Assembly: GCA_023382535.1 (NCBI GenBank)
Contig: JAHDWA010000058.1
Span: forward strand, 1 to 60,074
DNA length: 60,074 nucleotides
Direction of reading: 5' to 3'
Source of the DNA: Anaerolineae bacterium
GTDB lineage: Bacteria; Chloroflexota; Anaerolineae; 4572-78; J111
Shown: piece by piece, positions 44,830 through 52,849 of the stretch
Layout: each line of letters begins with the position of its first letter
Numbering within the stretch: the first letter of the stretch is position 1
Made by a program: the position numbers and the translations under genes
Notes under the pieces: model-generated
Told to the model about the DNA's origin: nothing
Seen by the model: the letters and a program-made list of their open reading frames with translations, nothing else
The model's database searches: none

Positions 44830-46578
44830 GTGGCCCGCGCAAAGAAGATTGATCATTCCTGGGTGAAAGAGGAATTCTATCGCCACGCTAATGCCGATGG
44901 TTTCCTGGGCGATCCCAACGGTAAGCCAGGTTATGGCTATTGCCGGGTATCATCCTCGGGCCAAGCTGAAGAGGGACGCTCCGGCTTACCCAGGCAGATT
45001 GAATATGTTGCAGAGAAAGCGCACCAAGTGGGTCTCTATATCACCTGGGATATGTTTTACTTTGACGACAGTACAGGTTTTACTTTTGAAGATCGTAAAA
45101 ATTTGAACTTGCTTTTAGACGAAGTTCGCACGGACTCCAAGTCTGACAAACTGGTGATGGAATACCCTGACCGCCTTTCGCGGGACCATACCTGGCGATA
45201 TGGCTACCTCCGCGAGCAGTTTGAAAAGTGTGGTATCAGATTTGTGTATTGGAAGGGCTATGGTTCCGAAGTTGAACGGTCCGTTATCGGCGCCATCTCT
45301 GAACAGGGGATGCGCAATGAGTTAGCCCGGATGCATGAGGGTACGCTTCACAAGGCTCGCTCTGGACGCGTGACAGCCAAAACGCCCGCTTATGGATATG
45401 AATTTGTAGATAGCCAGGGCAAACCAAGAACTGATCCCACCTCAAAGTGGCGAAAAGAAACATACTACACCATTCACCCAGAAGAAAACGTGGTTATGGC
45501 GCGAATATTTATGGCTTTGGCCTATCGGGGCGTGACTTTACACGAAGTAGCCAATCAGTTAAACACTGAAGGTATCCCACCCCCCAAATCCTGTTCAGAG
45601 TGGGAACCAACGCTGCTCTCAAAGCTAATCAAGAATACTGTTTACAAGGGTGAGTTTGTTGCCCGCCGCTGGTATTACCAGAAAATCCGTAGTAAACGGA
45701 CTGACAAAATTGTAACAAAGAAAGTCGAGCGTCCGCAAGAGGAGTGGATTGTTGTGCATGTTCCTGAAACCGTGCCGCCAGACATTTGGGAATTAGCAAA
45801 TGAAGCGGTTCGTAAGAATAGGAGCGTATCCAAGCGTAATCTGCATTATGATGCGCTTTTGGCGAATCTGCTCAAATGCGCAACCTGTGGTCACGCCTAC
45901 ACATTTCGGGGGAGAGAAATCCATAAAAAGGGACGCGCCTGGTTTATAAGCTGTTATATTTGCGCCAGCCGCCATCGCACCAAGCAAACTCAAGCTAAGA
46001 TTGGCTGTGACCAATCGCAAATCTCAGCCAGACAACTCGACCAAGCCGTTTGGCGGGTCATCTGCAAAATCCTGCTTGAACCTGAACTACTGGCAGAGGC
46101 GATGGATCGCTACTATTTTGACCAGGGGATGGACAAAATTTGTCAACAAATTGAGTACATTGATCAGCAGTTAGAGGATTGCGACCGCGAAGACGATAAA
46201 TTGTATAAAGCTTACTTGGCTGAGGTGTTTGACGAGCAAGAATTTGCCGCCAAACGCAGGCTGCTTAAGGACCGAAAGGGCAGTTTGGGAGAAGAAAGAC
46301 GAAAGTTACAAGGAATGCTCATTAGCCGGGAACAGTTCGAGTACAAGAAACGGCAAATCTTGGCGCTATCGGAACAGGTCAAAGCTGGCTCAAAAGAATT
46401 AGACTTGCCGTTTGAGCAGAAAAGACGTTTGGTGAAATCAGTAGTTGATGAAGTGCAGCTTGATGTCAATAACGGTCAATTCACGATATTGGGGGCCATT
46501 AAGGGCGCTTACACGCTGCAAAACGGTGCAGTTGTTTCTATCCCTACGGGCAGGGATTCATGCTGGCAATCAAGGTAA
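44830..46578 (+). CDS. Large serine recombinase, integrated in comM
   Basis: 582 residues, GTG start with GAGG upstream. Resolvase domain (about 35-190) with catalytic Ser in RVSSSGQ near 43 and DRLSRD near 118; recombinase domain (about 200-310); zinc ribbon with C-x-x-C and a second Cys pair (about 351-395); then a coiled coil. This is the large serine integrase layout (phiC31-like). The frame's last ~10 codons and stop lie in comM sequence, because the gene ends exactly at the integration junction. The final residues therefore depend on where the element sits. Confidence 0.9.
   Translation: MARAKKIDHSWVKEEFYRHANADGFLGDPNGKPGYGYCRVSSSGQAEEGRSGLPRQIEYVAEKAHQVGLYITWDMFYFDDSTGFTFEDRKNLNLLLDEVRTDSKSDKLVMEYPDRLSRDHTWRYGYLREQFEKCGIRFVYWKGYGSEVERSVIGAISEQGMRNELARMHEGTLHKARSGRVTAKTPAYGYEFVDSQGKPRTDPTSKWRKETYYTIHPEENVVMARIFMALAYRGVTLHEVANQLNTEGIPPPKSCSEWEPTLLSKLIKNTVYKGEFVARRWYYQKIRSKRTDKIVTKKVERPQEEWIVVHVPETVPPDIWELANEAVRKNRSVSKRNLHYDALLANLLKCATCGHAYTFRGREIHKKGRAWFISCYICASRHRTKQTQAKIGCDQSQISARQLDQAVWRVICKILLEPELLAEAMDRYYFDQGMDKICQQIEYIDQQLEDCDREDDKLYKAYLAEVFDEQEFAAKRRLLKDRKGSLGEERRKLQGMLISREQFEYKKRQILALSEQVKAGSKELDLPFEQKRRLVKSVVDEVQLDVNNGQFTILGAIKGAYTLQNGAVVSIPTGRDSCWQSR
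46544..46578. other. Right attachment junction (attR) of the island in comM
   Basis: On the minus strand comM reads normally to MNPCP and then meets a TAG at 46544-46546, where intact ComM proteins continue with CGYYGD. The change occurs near 46545-46556 (CCCTGCCCGT on the minus strand). The recombinase gene crosses the junction from the other side. No second copy of this core is seen elsewhere in the window, so attL is probably to the left of base 1. Confidence 0.7.
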
Positions 46579-47602
46579 AATTGGCCGGGTACGTCAGCGA
46601 GCCGGCCGAGCGACTGATGGCGACAATTTTATCTTCCAGCGGCTGGCGCAGCATCTCCAGCATCCGGTTGCCAAATTCCGGCAACTCGTCCAGGAAGAGT
46701 ACACCCCGGTGAGCCAGGCTGATCTCGCCGGGTTTGGGCCAACGCCCCCCGCCAACCAGCCCGGCATAACTGACCGTGTGGTGTGGGGCGCGGAAGGGGC
46801 GATGGCGCACCAGCGGCTCGCCGGGAGTAAGCTGGTCGGCAACGGAGTAGATGCGGGTCACATCCAGCGCCTCGGCGATGGTCAATTTGGGCAGAATACC
46901 GGGCATAGAACGGGCGATGAGAGTTTTGCCGGCGCCGGGAGGGCCAGACATAAGCATATTATGGCCTCCTGCCGCAGCGACTTCTAAGGCCCTCTTGACG
47001 TGCTCCTGACCTTTAATTTCGGCCAGGTCCGTAGCGAACGAGGGAAAATCATCGTCCGCAAAAAAGAAGTTGGTCTGGTAGGCAGCTAATTTTTTGTGTC
47101 CGGTAACATGATCAACCAATTGTAGTAACGTTTCGATGGGGTAGATGGTTACTCCTTCAATCAGCGAGGCTTCGGCGGCATCCTCGGCGGGGACAAAGAG
47201 GGTGGTGAAGCCTTCCTGTTTGGCCAGGTTAGCCATCGGCAGCACCCCGCTGACGTGGCGCACCCCGCCGTCGAGCGAGAGTTCACCCATGAGGATCGCC
47301 TGGCTGACATCGCCAAAAATTTGTTCCGAGGCGAGGAGCAGGCCCACGGCAATGGGCAAATCATAAGCCGGGCCGGCTTTGCGGATGTCGGCGGGGGCCA
47401 GGTTGACCGTGACCCGCTCGCTGGGAAAAGGCAGGCCGGAATTTTTAATCGCGGCGCGGACTCGCTCCCGGCTCTCCTGGACGGCGGCATCGGGCAAGCC
47501 GACAATGGTCATCGAGGGCAGGCCCCGAGAGATGTCAACTTCCACTTCGATAAGAACCCCCTCAAGGCCGACGATAGCGCAACTGGTCACTTTGGCAAGC
47601 AT
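46544..47602 (-). pseudogene. comM: comM (YifB family Mg-chelatase-like ATPase), truncated by island
   Basis: Starts at ATG 47602 (AAGGGGAA upstream); 352 residues of a normally ~505-residue protein. The N-terminal ChlI-like domain ([15 protein letters not shown]…) and Walker [10 protein letters not shown] near 222 and Walker [10 protein letters not shown] are intact, but the gene stops after MNPCP, losing the rest of the AAA+ core. ComM is a hexameric branch-migration helicase that helps natural transformation. Insertion here should abolish it. comM is a known landing site for genomic islands in other bacteria (AbaR islands of Acinetobacter). Confidence 0.9.
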
Positions 47603-47771
47603 TGAATTCCCCTTTGTTAACAGGACCAGAGTATAACACATCTTCAGAGCAAAAGGTAATGGCTGGAGGAATTCTTTGCTGAACCTACGGCCCAATGTTA
47701 GAATTAACCCCAAAGACACAGTTGACTCATCTCACTGCCTTTAAACATCAAACGCGGGGAGAATCAAACCC

Positions 47772-48404
47772 ATGCATTTTATTCTGTCGCTGGTGACCAT
47801 TCTTGGGATTCACATGGCCGCGGTAATCAGTCCAGGGCCGAACTTTTTTATCAGCGCCAAGCACGGTTTGAGCTACTCCCGCTGGGCCGGGTTGTCAACC
47901 ACCGCCGGGGTGGCCACCGGCACGCTCATCCATGTGAGCCTGGGATTTCTGGGCTTATCGGCACTGGTGGCTCAATCTATCTGGTTGTATACCCTAATAA
48001 AGTACCTGGGAGCAATTTATCTGGTTTATCTGGGGGTGAAGGCTCTACGGGTTAAATCCAGAAAACCGGATTGGACGGCCCTTGAAGTGGGACAGGGCGT
48101 GTCCCTATCGCCGGAGCGAGCCTACGGTATTGGCTTGCTGACCTGCCTGACCAATCCCAAGTCAGCGCTTTACTTTTTGGCCCTCTTTACCAGCATCCTT
48201 TCGGCCGATACACCGCTGACCCTTAAGTTGACCTTGTTTTTGCTGCTGCCCCTCATTTCCTGGCTGTGGTACTCGCTCGTAGCCATGTCGTTTTCACTTG
48301 GACCCATCAAACAGGGGTACAACCGCTTTTATGGCTCGATCGAGACGATTTTTGGGATACTGCTGATTGGGCTGGGGTTTAAGATTGCCCTCTCGGCCAA
48401 ATAA
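47772..48404 (+). CDS. LysE/RhtB family amino-acid exporter
   Basis: 210 residues with about six membrane helices. The N-terminal SPGPNFF motif, a charged loop and the TNPKSALYFLALF motif near 125 are hallmarks of LysE/RhtB-type exporters, which pump amino acids such as lysine, homoserine or threonine out of the cell. The substrate cannot be read from the sequence. It is divergent from comM and convergent with the E2 gene. GGGGAGAAT lies before the ATG. Confidence 0.9.
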   Translation: MHFILSLVTILGIHMAAVISPGPNFFISAKHGLSYSRWAGLSTTAGVATGTLIHVSLGFLGLSALVAQSIWLYTLIKYLGAIYLVYLGVKALRVKSRKPDWTALEVGQGVSLSPERAYGIGLLTCLTNPKSALYFLALFTSILSADTPLTLKLTLFLLLPLISWLWYSLVAMSFSLGPIKQGYNRFYGSIETIFGILLIGLGFKIALSAK

Positions 48405-48429
48405 AAATGAAGCTCACCAAATAAACCCT

Positions 48430-49797
48430 CTACCGCTGGGTCAAAAACAGCAAGTATGGCTCCTCAATTAACTCACAGATGTAATCAAGGAAGCGAGCCG
48501 CCGGAGCGCCATCAGCTACCCGGTGATCAAACACCAGGCTGAGCGTCATCATTTTTCGCACAACAATTTCCTCCCCCCTGGCGACCGGCTTGGCTACAAT
48601 CCGGCCTACGCCCAAAATGGCCGCCTCCGGCAGATTGATGACCGGGGTAAAAGCATCCACCCGGTACATGCCCAGGTTGGTAATGGTAAAGGTCCCGCCG
48701 CTCAAGTCGTCGGGCGCGCTCTTGCCGGCCCTGGCTCGATCTACCAGCGCCCGAAAATCGATCCCAAATTCCTGCAATCCTTTGGTATCGGCGTTGCGGA
48801 TGACTGTGACCAGCAGGCCGCGCTCGGTATCAACGGCCATGCCCATATGGATCGGTTTTAAATGCTCAATGGCATCCCCCGCCGCCGAGACCCGCGCATT
48901 CATATAAGGAAATTTCCGCAGCGCATTGGCCACAATCACCCCCAACAGGTCATTATAGCCAGGGGTAAAGCCCCATGCCTGGCTGAACCTGGCCTTGAGC
49001 TGTTCCCGTAGTTTTACAAACTCGGTCGCATCCACCTCCGTTACCAGGGTGACGCGAGCAGTGGTATGGACGCTTTCGGCCATGCGCCGGAAAATAATGC
49101 CGCGAACCCCTTTGAGGGGGATGCTTTGGGTCACATCAGCATCGGACTGAGCCTGGGCAGGCTGAGGCTGCCCTTCGACACGCTTGGAAGCCGGCGAAGG
49201 CTGGGCAGGTTCGGGAGCGGCGGCAGATGGCGGAGAACTGGCGGGTGCAGGTTCGGGCGCGGCCGCTGCTGCCGCAGGAGCAGCCGCCTGGAGAATATCT
49301 TCCTTGGTGATGCGCTCGTGGTCGCCGCCGCGGGCAAGGGCCTGCACATCCACCCCCATTTCGGCAGCTATTTTTTGAGCGACCGGCGTAATTTTGGGCG
49401 CAACTGTCGGTTCTGATCCCGCCTCCTGGATGTTGTTGTCACGGGGTGGAGTTTCACCTCTTTCCTCTGCTCGTGCCTCGGTTGGTCTCGGAGGAGCAGG
49501 GGAAGTGTCTGCTGCTGCCTCGTCTTCAGGTGTCTCGCTCCCCGGCGCAAAGCCTTCGGCCTCGGCCCCAATCGTGGCAATGACCGTCATCACCGGAACC
49601 GAGTCGCCTGCTTTATAAGGGCCAATATGCAAATGTCCCTTTCCATTCGCCGGAACCGGCACGACCGCCTTATCGGTTTCAACCTCGACCACTTCGTCGC
49701 CTTCATTCACAGCGGCCCCGTCATCTACCAGCCAATTCACAATGGTCACTTTATCCACGTTATCGCCCAGCTTGGGAATAAAAAAATCTACGGCCAT
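48430..49797 (-). CDS. 2-oxo acid dehydrogenase E2 component (dihydrolipoyl acyltransferase)
   Basis: 455 residues from ATG 49797 (GAGGAG 5 bases upstream). Lipoyl domain at 1-75 with the lipoyl-lysine in EVETDKAVV; Ala/Pro-rich flexible linker; peripheral-subunit-binding domain near 135-170 (ITPVAQKIAAEMGV); second Ala/Pro linker; acyltransferase domain about 225-455 with DHRVADGAPAA holding the catalytic His. The enzyme passes acyl groups from lipoyl-lysine to CoA. Which complex (pyruvate, 2-oxoglutarate or branched chain) is not clear. No E1 or E3 gene is adjacent. Confidence 0.92.
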   Translation of the reverse strand: MAVDFFIPKLGDNVDKVTIVNWLVDDGAAVNEGDEVVEVETDKAVVPVPANGKGHLHIGPYKAGDSVPVMTVIATIGAEAEGFAPGSETPEDEAAADTSPAPPRPTEARAEERGETPPRDNNIQEAGSEPTVAPKITPVAQKIAAEMGVDVQALARGGDHERITKEDILQAAAPAAAAAAPEPAPASSPPSAAAPEPAQPSPASKRVEGQPQPAQAQSDADVTQSIPLKGVRGIIFRRMAESVHTTARVTLVTEVDATEFVKLREQLKARFSQAWGFTPGYNDLLGVIVANALRKFPYMNARVSAAGDAIEHLKPIHMGMAVDTERGLLVTVIRNADTKGLQEFGIDFRALVDRARAGKSAPDDLSGGTFTITNLGMYRVDAFTPVINLPEAAILGVGRIVAKPVARGEEIVVRKMMTLSLVFDHRVADGAPAARFLDYICELIEEPYLLFLTQR

Positions 49798-49887
49798 GTT
49801 GCTCCTCAAGGGTCAGTTTTGGGTGAGTTAAGTATAATGTTAAGCCGGCAAAGTTACAAAAAAGGAACGCAATGAGGCCGACATTAT

Positions 49888-49925
49888 TTGACTTTAGTCT
49901 CACACTAAAGTACAATGTGTACACA
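49888..49925 (+). promoter_or_regulatory. Promoter and operator of the Phd/RelE-fusion operon
   Basis: TTGACT (49888-49893), 17-base spacer, TACAAT (49911-49916). The perfect palindrome TGTGTACACA (49916-49925) overlaps the -10 box and start site. Phd antitoxins repress their own promoters by binding such palindromes with their N-terminal domain. Confidence 0.75.
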
Positions 49926-49949
49926 ATTTACACAAACAGGAGATTTTTT

Positions 49950-50228
49950 ATGCCGGTCTCTACAATTGGCAGTCGCGAAGCGCGGCAAAAATGGCGGGAT
50001 TTACTTGACGAAGTCTACGCGGGCAGTGCCGACATTGTGATCGAACGCAATGGCAAACCCATCGCGGCATTAATCCCCTATGAGGATTATCTGGCGGTAA
50101 CCGAGGCGCTGGATAATTTGCGCGCCGCTCGCCGGGTGGCCGCAGCTTACAAAGCTTCACGGCAAAGCGGCCGCTCTTACGACGAAATTCGAGAAGAATT
50201 AAAGAACAAGGGGTTACTTGATGAGTGA
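49950..50228 (+). CDS. Phd/YefM family antitoxin
   Basis: 92 residues from ATG 49950 (AGGAGA upstream). The N-terminal STIGSREARQKWRDLLDEVYAG followed by IVIERNGKPIAALIPYEDY is the Phd/YefM DNA-binding domain. The C-terminal helix, rich in charged residues, would wrap the toxin. It overlaps the downstream fusion gene by 8 bases, the usual antitoxin-toxin coupling. It very likely neutralises the RelE-like domain of that protein and represses the promoter. Confidence 0.9.
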   Translation: MPVSTIGSREARQKWRDLLDEVYAGSADIVIERNGKPIAALIPYEDYLAVTEALDNLRAARRVAAAYKASRQSGRSYDEIREELKNKGLLDE

Positions 50229-52308
50229 AAGCAAGCTGCGCTGGGAGATTGTGTTGACCCGCCAGGCTGAGAAGAGACTCTACCGTTTATCCAAAAATCT
50301 GCTCCAACCCCTTGACCAGGCCCTCCTGGCCCTGGCCGAAGATCCTCGCCCCCTTGAAAGCCAGCCCCTCCCCGGTTACGACAATTTGTACCGCCTGCCG
50401 GTACGGGAATGGCGGGTCACCTATGCCGTCGAAGATGAACACCTTCTTGTCCTCGTGCTGGAGATTTCGCCCAAACAGCAGCCGGAGCGGTATCAGCTGG
50501 AGGAGGAACTAGAAAAAGATTTCTCACCCGATCCTTCCCCACCACCGGAGCAAACAGTTGTCCCACCGATAACCGAGTTACGCCCGCAACCTCTCCCCGG
50601 ACCGGGGGGTGATTTTTTCTATAGACCAGCAGGCCTGCTAAAACGTCTGCGGAAGGAAAAAATCCGCCTTTTGATTGGCGATTATGATCAGGAAAGCCGG
50701 GAAAATCTGCGCCAGCAGCTTTTTGGCGAGGCTGAGATAGAGATCGTCGGGATAGCCGCCAATGGCGAGGAAACCATCCAGATGGCGGTGGAACAGCAGC
50801 CCGATCTTGTGCTTTTGGACACCCACCTGCCCGGCCTTGACGGGTTCGCCGCCTGCGAAAAGATAGTCCAACAGGTTCCATCGGCCCAGATCATTATGAT
50901 GTCAGTTCATGGCGAAGCTGATTACTTCCGGCGGGCGATGCAGGCCGGGGCCAGAGAGTTTCTGATCAAACCTTTTTCCGGCCTTGAATTGGCCGTGAGC
51001 ATCCGGCGGGTGTACCGGTCTGCCGCCTGGCAGAGGTTACACGACACCGGCCCAGCTTCCTATCTCCTGGATGCTTTCGATGACTTGAAAGAGCGTCTTC
51101 AAGCCAGGTTGATGGCGGAACTGGACTCCGCTATGAACATTTCACGCCCGGAGGAAGTAAGGCAATTCATCCAGGAAAGGTTTGACCCAATTCTGGCTCA
51201 AGAGAATATTATTCTCAGCCGGTCAGAGCGGAAACGCCTGTTTGAAGCTGTGGCGGCCGAAATCCAATTGAGACTAACAAAAAGTGAGCAGCAACCGACC
51301 CAACCCTACGGTGAAGTTGCGGTTGATCTTGATGAAACTCAAATCAAAGCAGAGGCTTTATGGTTTAAGTTTTACAAACTTGGCAACCGGGTTGAAATTA
51401 GCCTATCGGTGAAAAATTTATCAGAGTCCCTCGCCTTCTATGACAAACTCGGTTTCGCCAGAATAGAGGGTGGAGAGGAACCTTATCCCTGGGTCGTCAT
51501 TACGGATGGCCGACTCCATCTTGGCTTGTACCAACAGATGTTTTCCTCGCCTACCCTCAGCTATTTCCACCTTAATGCGACATTAGAGGAACGACTGAAT
51601 CACCTGGCAAAATTGGGGATCAGGCTCGATGACATTCAAGTACCTGGACTGAAACTTGTCACAGCAGAATTTGAGACGCCGGAGGGGCAACATGTTATTT
51701 TGGCAGACATATGGAGTGGGATGAAGACCGCTCCGGCCGGTAAAAAATTCTTCTCGAGGTATGGAACATCTAGCGAACTCAGCCTCACCACAAAAGATGT
51801 GAAAGCAGCAGTGAACTATTGGAAACAGTTAGGTTTTGAGTGTGTAAGGGAAGGTGACCAACCTTACCCCTGGGCCGTCGTTTCGGACGGTTTAATTCGG
51901 CTCGGCTTTCACCAGACGACTAAACTGACCCAACCAACCATTACCTACTTTGTCCCGGATATGCCGGAGCGCCTGAAGCGCCTCCGCAGAAAGGGTGTTA
52001 AATTCAAGGCTGAACAAAAAGACAAGCAGGGCCGCAGAGTCGGTGCGGTGATCGAGTCGCCGGATGGGCAGCGATTTTTTCTTTTCACCGGCGAGGCTAA
52101 TCAGCCAGACACAAGCGAGGAGAAACTTGGAACAAATGGCCGCTTTAAGGTGGGGCAAAAGGTGCGGATTATCGAAGGACCTTTTGAAGATTTTATGGGC
52201 ATAGTAGACGAGGTTGACCAAAACCAGGCCAGGGTAAAAGTTCAGATCAGCTTTTTTGGCCAGGAAAAGTTAATAGGGTTTGACTTTTCCGAGGTAGAAC
52301 TTGCCTAA
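50221..52308 (+). CDS. RelE-like toxin fused to TadZ-type REC, CpaF-like helices, two VOC domains and KOW
   Basis: 695 residues from ATG 50221. Parts in order: RelE/ParE toxin fold (about 1-92; VLTRQAEKRLYRLSK, RVTYAVEDEHLLVLVLEI); Pro-rich linker; receiver domain (about 143-260) with acidic pocket GDYD, phospho-Asp in LLDTHLPG and Lys in LIKPF; its MMSVHGEADYFRRAMQAGAREF stretch matches the REC of pilus-assembly CpaE/TadZ; a helical region (about 275-350) with the ILSRSERKRLFEAV pattern of CpaF N-termini; two VOC/glyoxalase-fold domains (about 385-500 and 515-625); and a NusG-like KOW domain at the end (FKVGQKVRIIEGPF). I know no such combination. It overlaps the Phd gene. The frame is open throughout, so it seems functional. 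Confidence 0.85.
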   Translation: MSESKLRWEIVLTRQAEKRLYRLSKNLLQPLDQALLALAEDPRPLESQPLPGYDNLYRLPVREWRVTYAVEDEHLLVLVLEISPKQQPERYQLEEELEKDFSPDPSPPPEQTVVPPITELRPQPLPGPGGDFFYRPAGLLKRLRKEKIRLLIGDYDQESRENLRQQLFGEAEIEIVGIAANGEETIQMAVEQQPDLVLLDTHLPGLDGFAACEKIVQQVPSAQIIMMSVHGEADYFRRAMQAGAREFLIKPFSGLELAVSIRRVYRSAAWQRLHDTGPASYLLDAFDDLKERLQARLMAELDSAMNISRPEEVRQFIQERFDPILAQENIILSRSERKRLFEAVAAEIQLRLTKSEQQPTQPYGEVAVDLDETQIKAEALWFKFYKLGNRVEISLSVKNLSESLAFYDKLGFARIEGGEEPYPWVVITDGRLHLGLYQQMFSSPTLSYFHLNATLEERLNHLAKLGIRLDDIQVPGLKLVTAEFETPEGQHVILADIWSGMKTAPAGKKFFSRYGTSSELSLTTKDVKAAVNYWKQLGFECVREGDQPYPWAVVSDGLIRLGFHQTTKLTQPTITYFVPDMPERLKRLRRKGVKFKAEQKDKQGRRVGAVIESPDGQRFFLFTGEANQPDTSEEKLGTNGRFKVGQKVRIIEGPFEDFMGIVDEVDQNQARVKVQISFFGQEKLIGFDFSEVELA

Positions 52309-52315
52309 TCTATCT

Positions 52316-52798
52316 TTACGGCGCTGATCCGGACGGAGTCTGGTCATTCGGGATGTGCAATTCGAGCAGCATTTGGTGGATAACTCTCAAAGCCTGATCT
52401 TGCGCCGCCAGGTGGCTGAGAATCGCCCGGATTTCCTCTTCCGCTTTCTGGTTGATCAAATAATCGTTGTGCGCTTCCAACCGGTCCCTGGCGGCCTGGC
52501 GATTTTGGCTCATCATGATAACCGGGGCGGTATAGGCCGCCTGCAAAGAGAGCACCAGATTCATCAGAATAAACGGGTATGGGTCCCAGTGACGCACCCA
52601 GGCGGTGATATTGAGGATCACCCAGCCGGTCAAGATAACGGATTGGATAATAATAAACTTCCAGGAACCAACCACCCGAGCCACTCCATCTGCCGCTTGC
52701 TGGCTGAGGCTCAGTTGTTCCTCGAAGACCTCGTTGACATTCGCCACCGGGGGATGTTCATGTTTGAACGGTTCGGGAAAAGGCAGTTTCTTCAGCAA
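52316..52798 (-). CDS. DUF1003 family membrane protein
   Basis: About 160 residues; TTG at 52798 is chosen because GGAGG lies 7 bases before it. Two membrane helices (FIIIQSVILTGWVILNI and FILMNLVLSLQAAYTAPVI) followed by SQNRQAARDRLEAHNDYLIN identify DUF1003, a family of small inner-membrane proteins of unknown function. The C-terminal helix is cytoplasmic. Convergent with the RelE-fusion gene, 7 bases apart. Confidence 0.88.
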   Translation of the reverse strand: MLKKLPFPEPFKHEHPPVANVNEVFEEQLSLSQQAADGVARVVGSWKFIIIQSVILTGWVILNITAWVRHWDPYPFILMNLVLSLQAAYTAPVIMMSQNRQAARDRLEAHNDYLINQKAEEEIRAILSHLAAQDQALRVIHQMLLELHIPNDQTPSGSAP

Positions 52799-52849
52799 CA
52801 CATCTCCTCCAAACAAGATTTTATTACAAGGCTAAGATCAGTCTCAACC

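Noticed and set aside
46445..47605. Plus-strand ORFs across comM (for example 46445-46987 and 47255-47605)
   Set aside because: Antisense to the truncated comM coding sequence.
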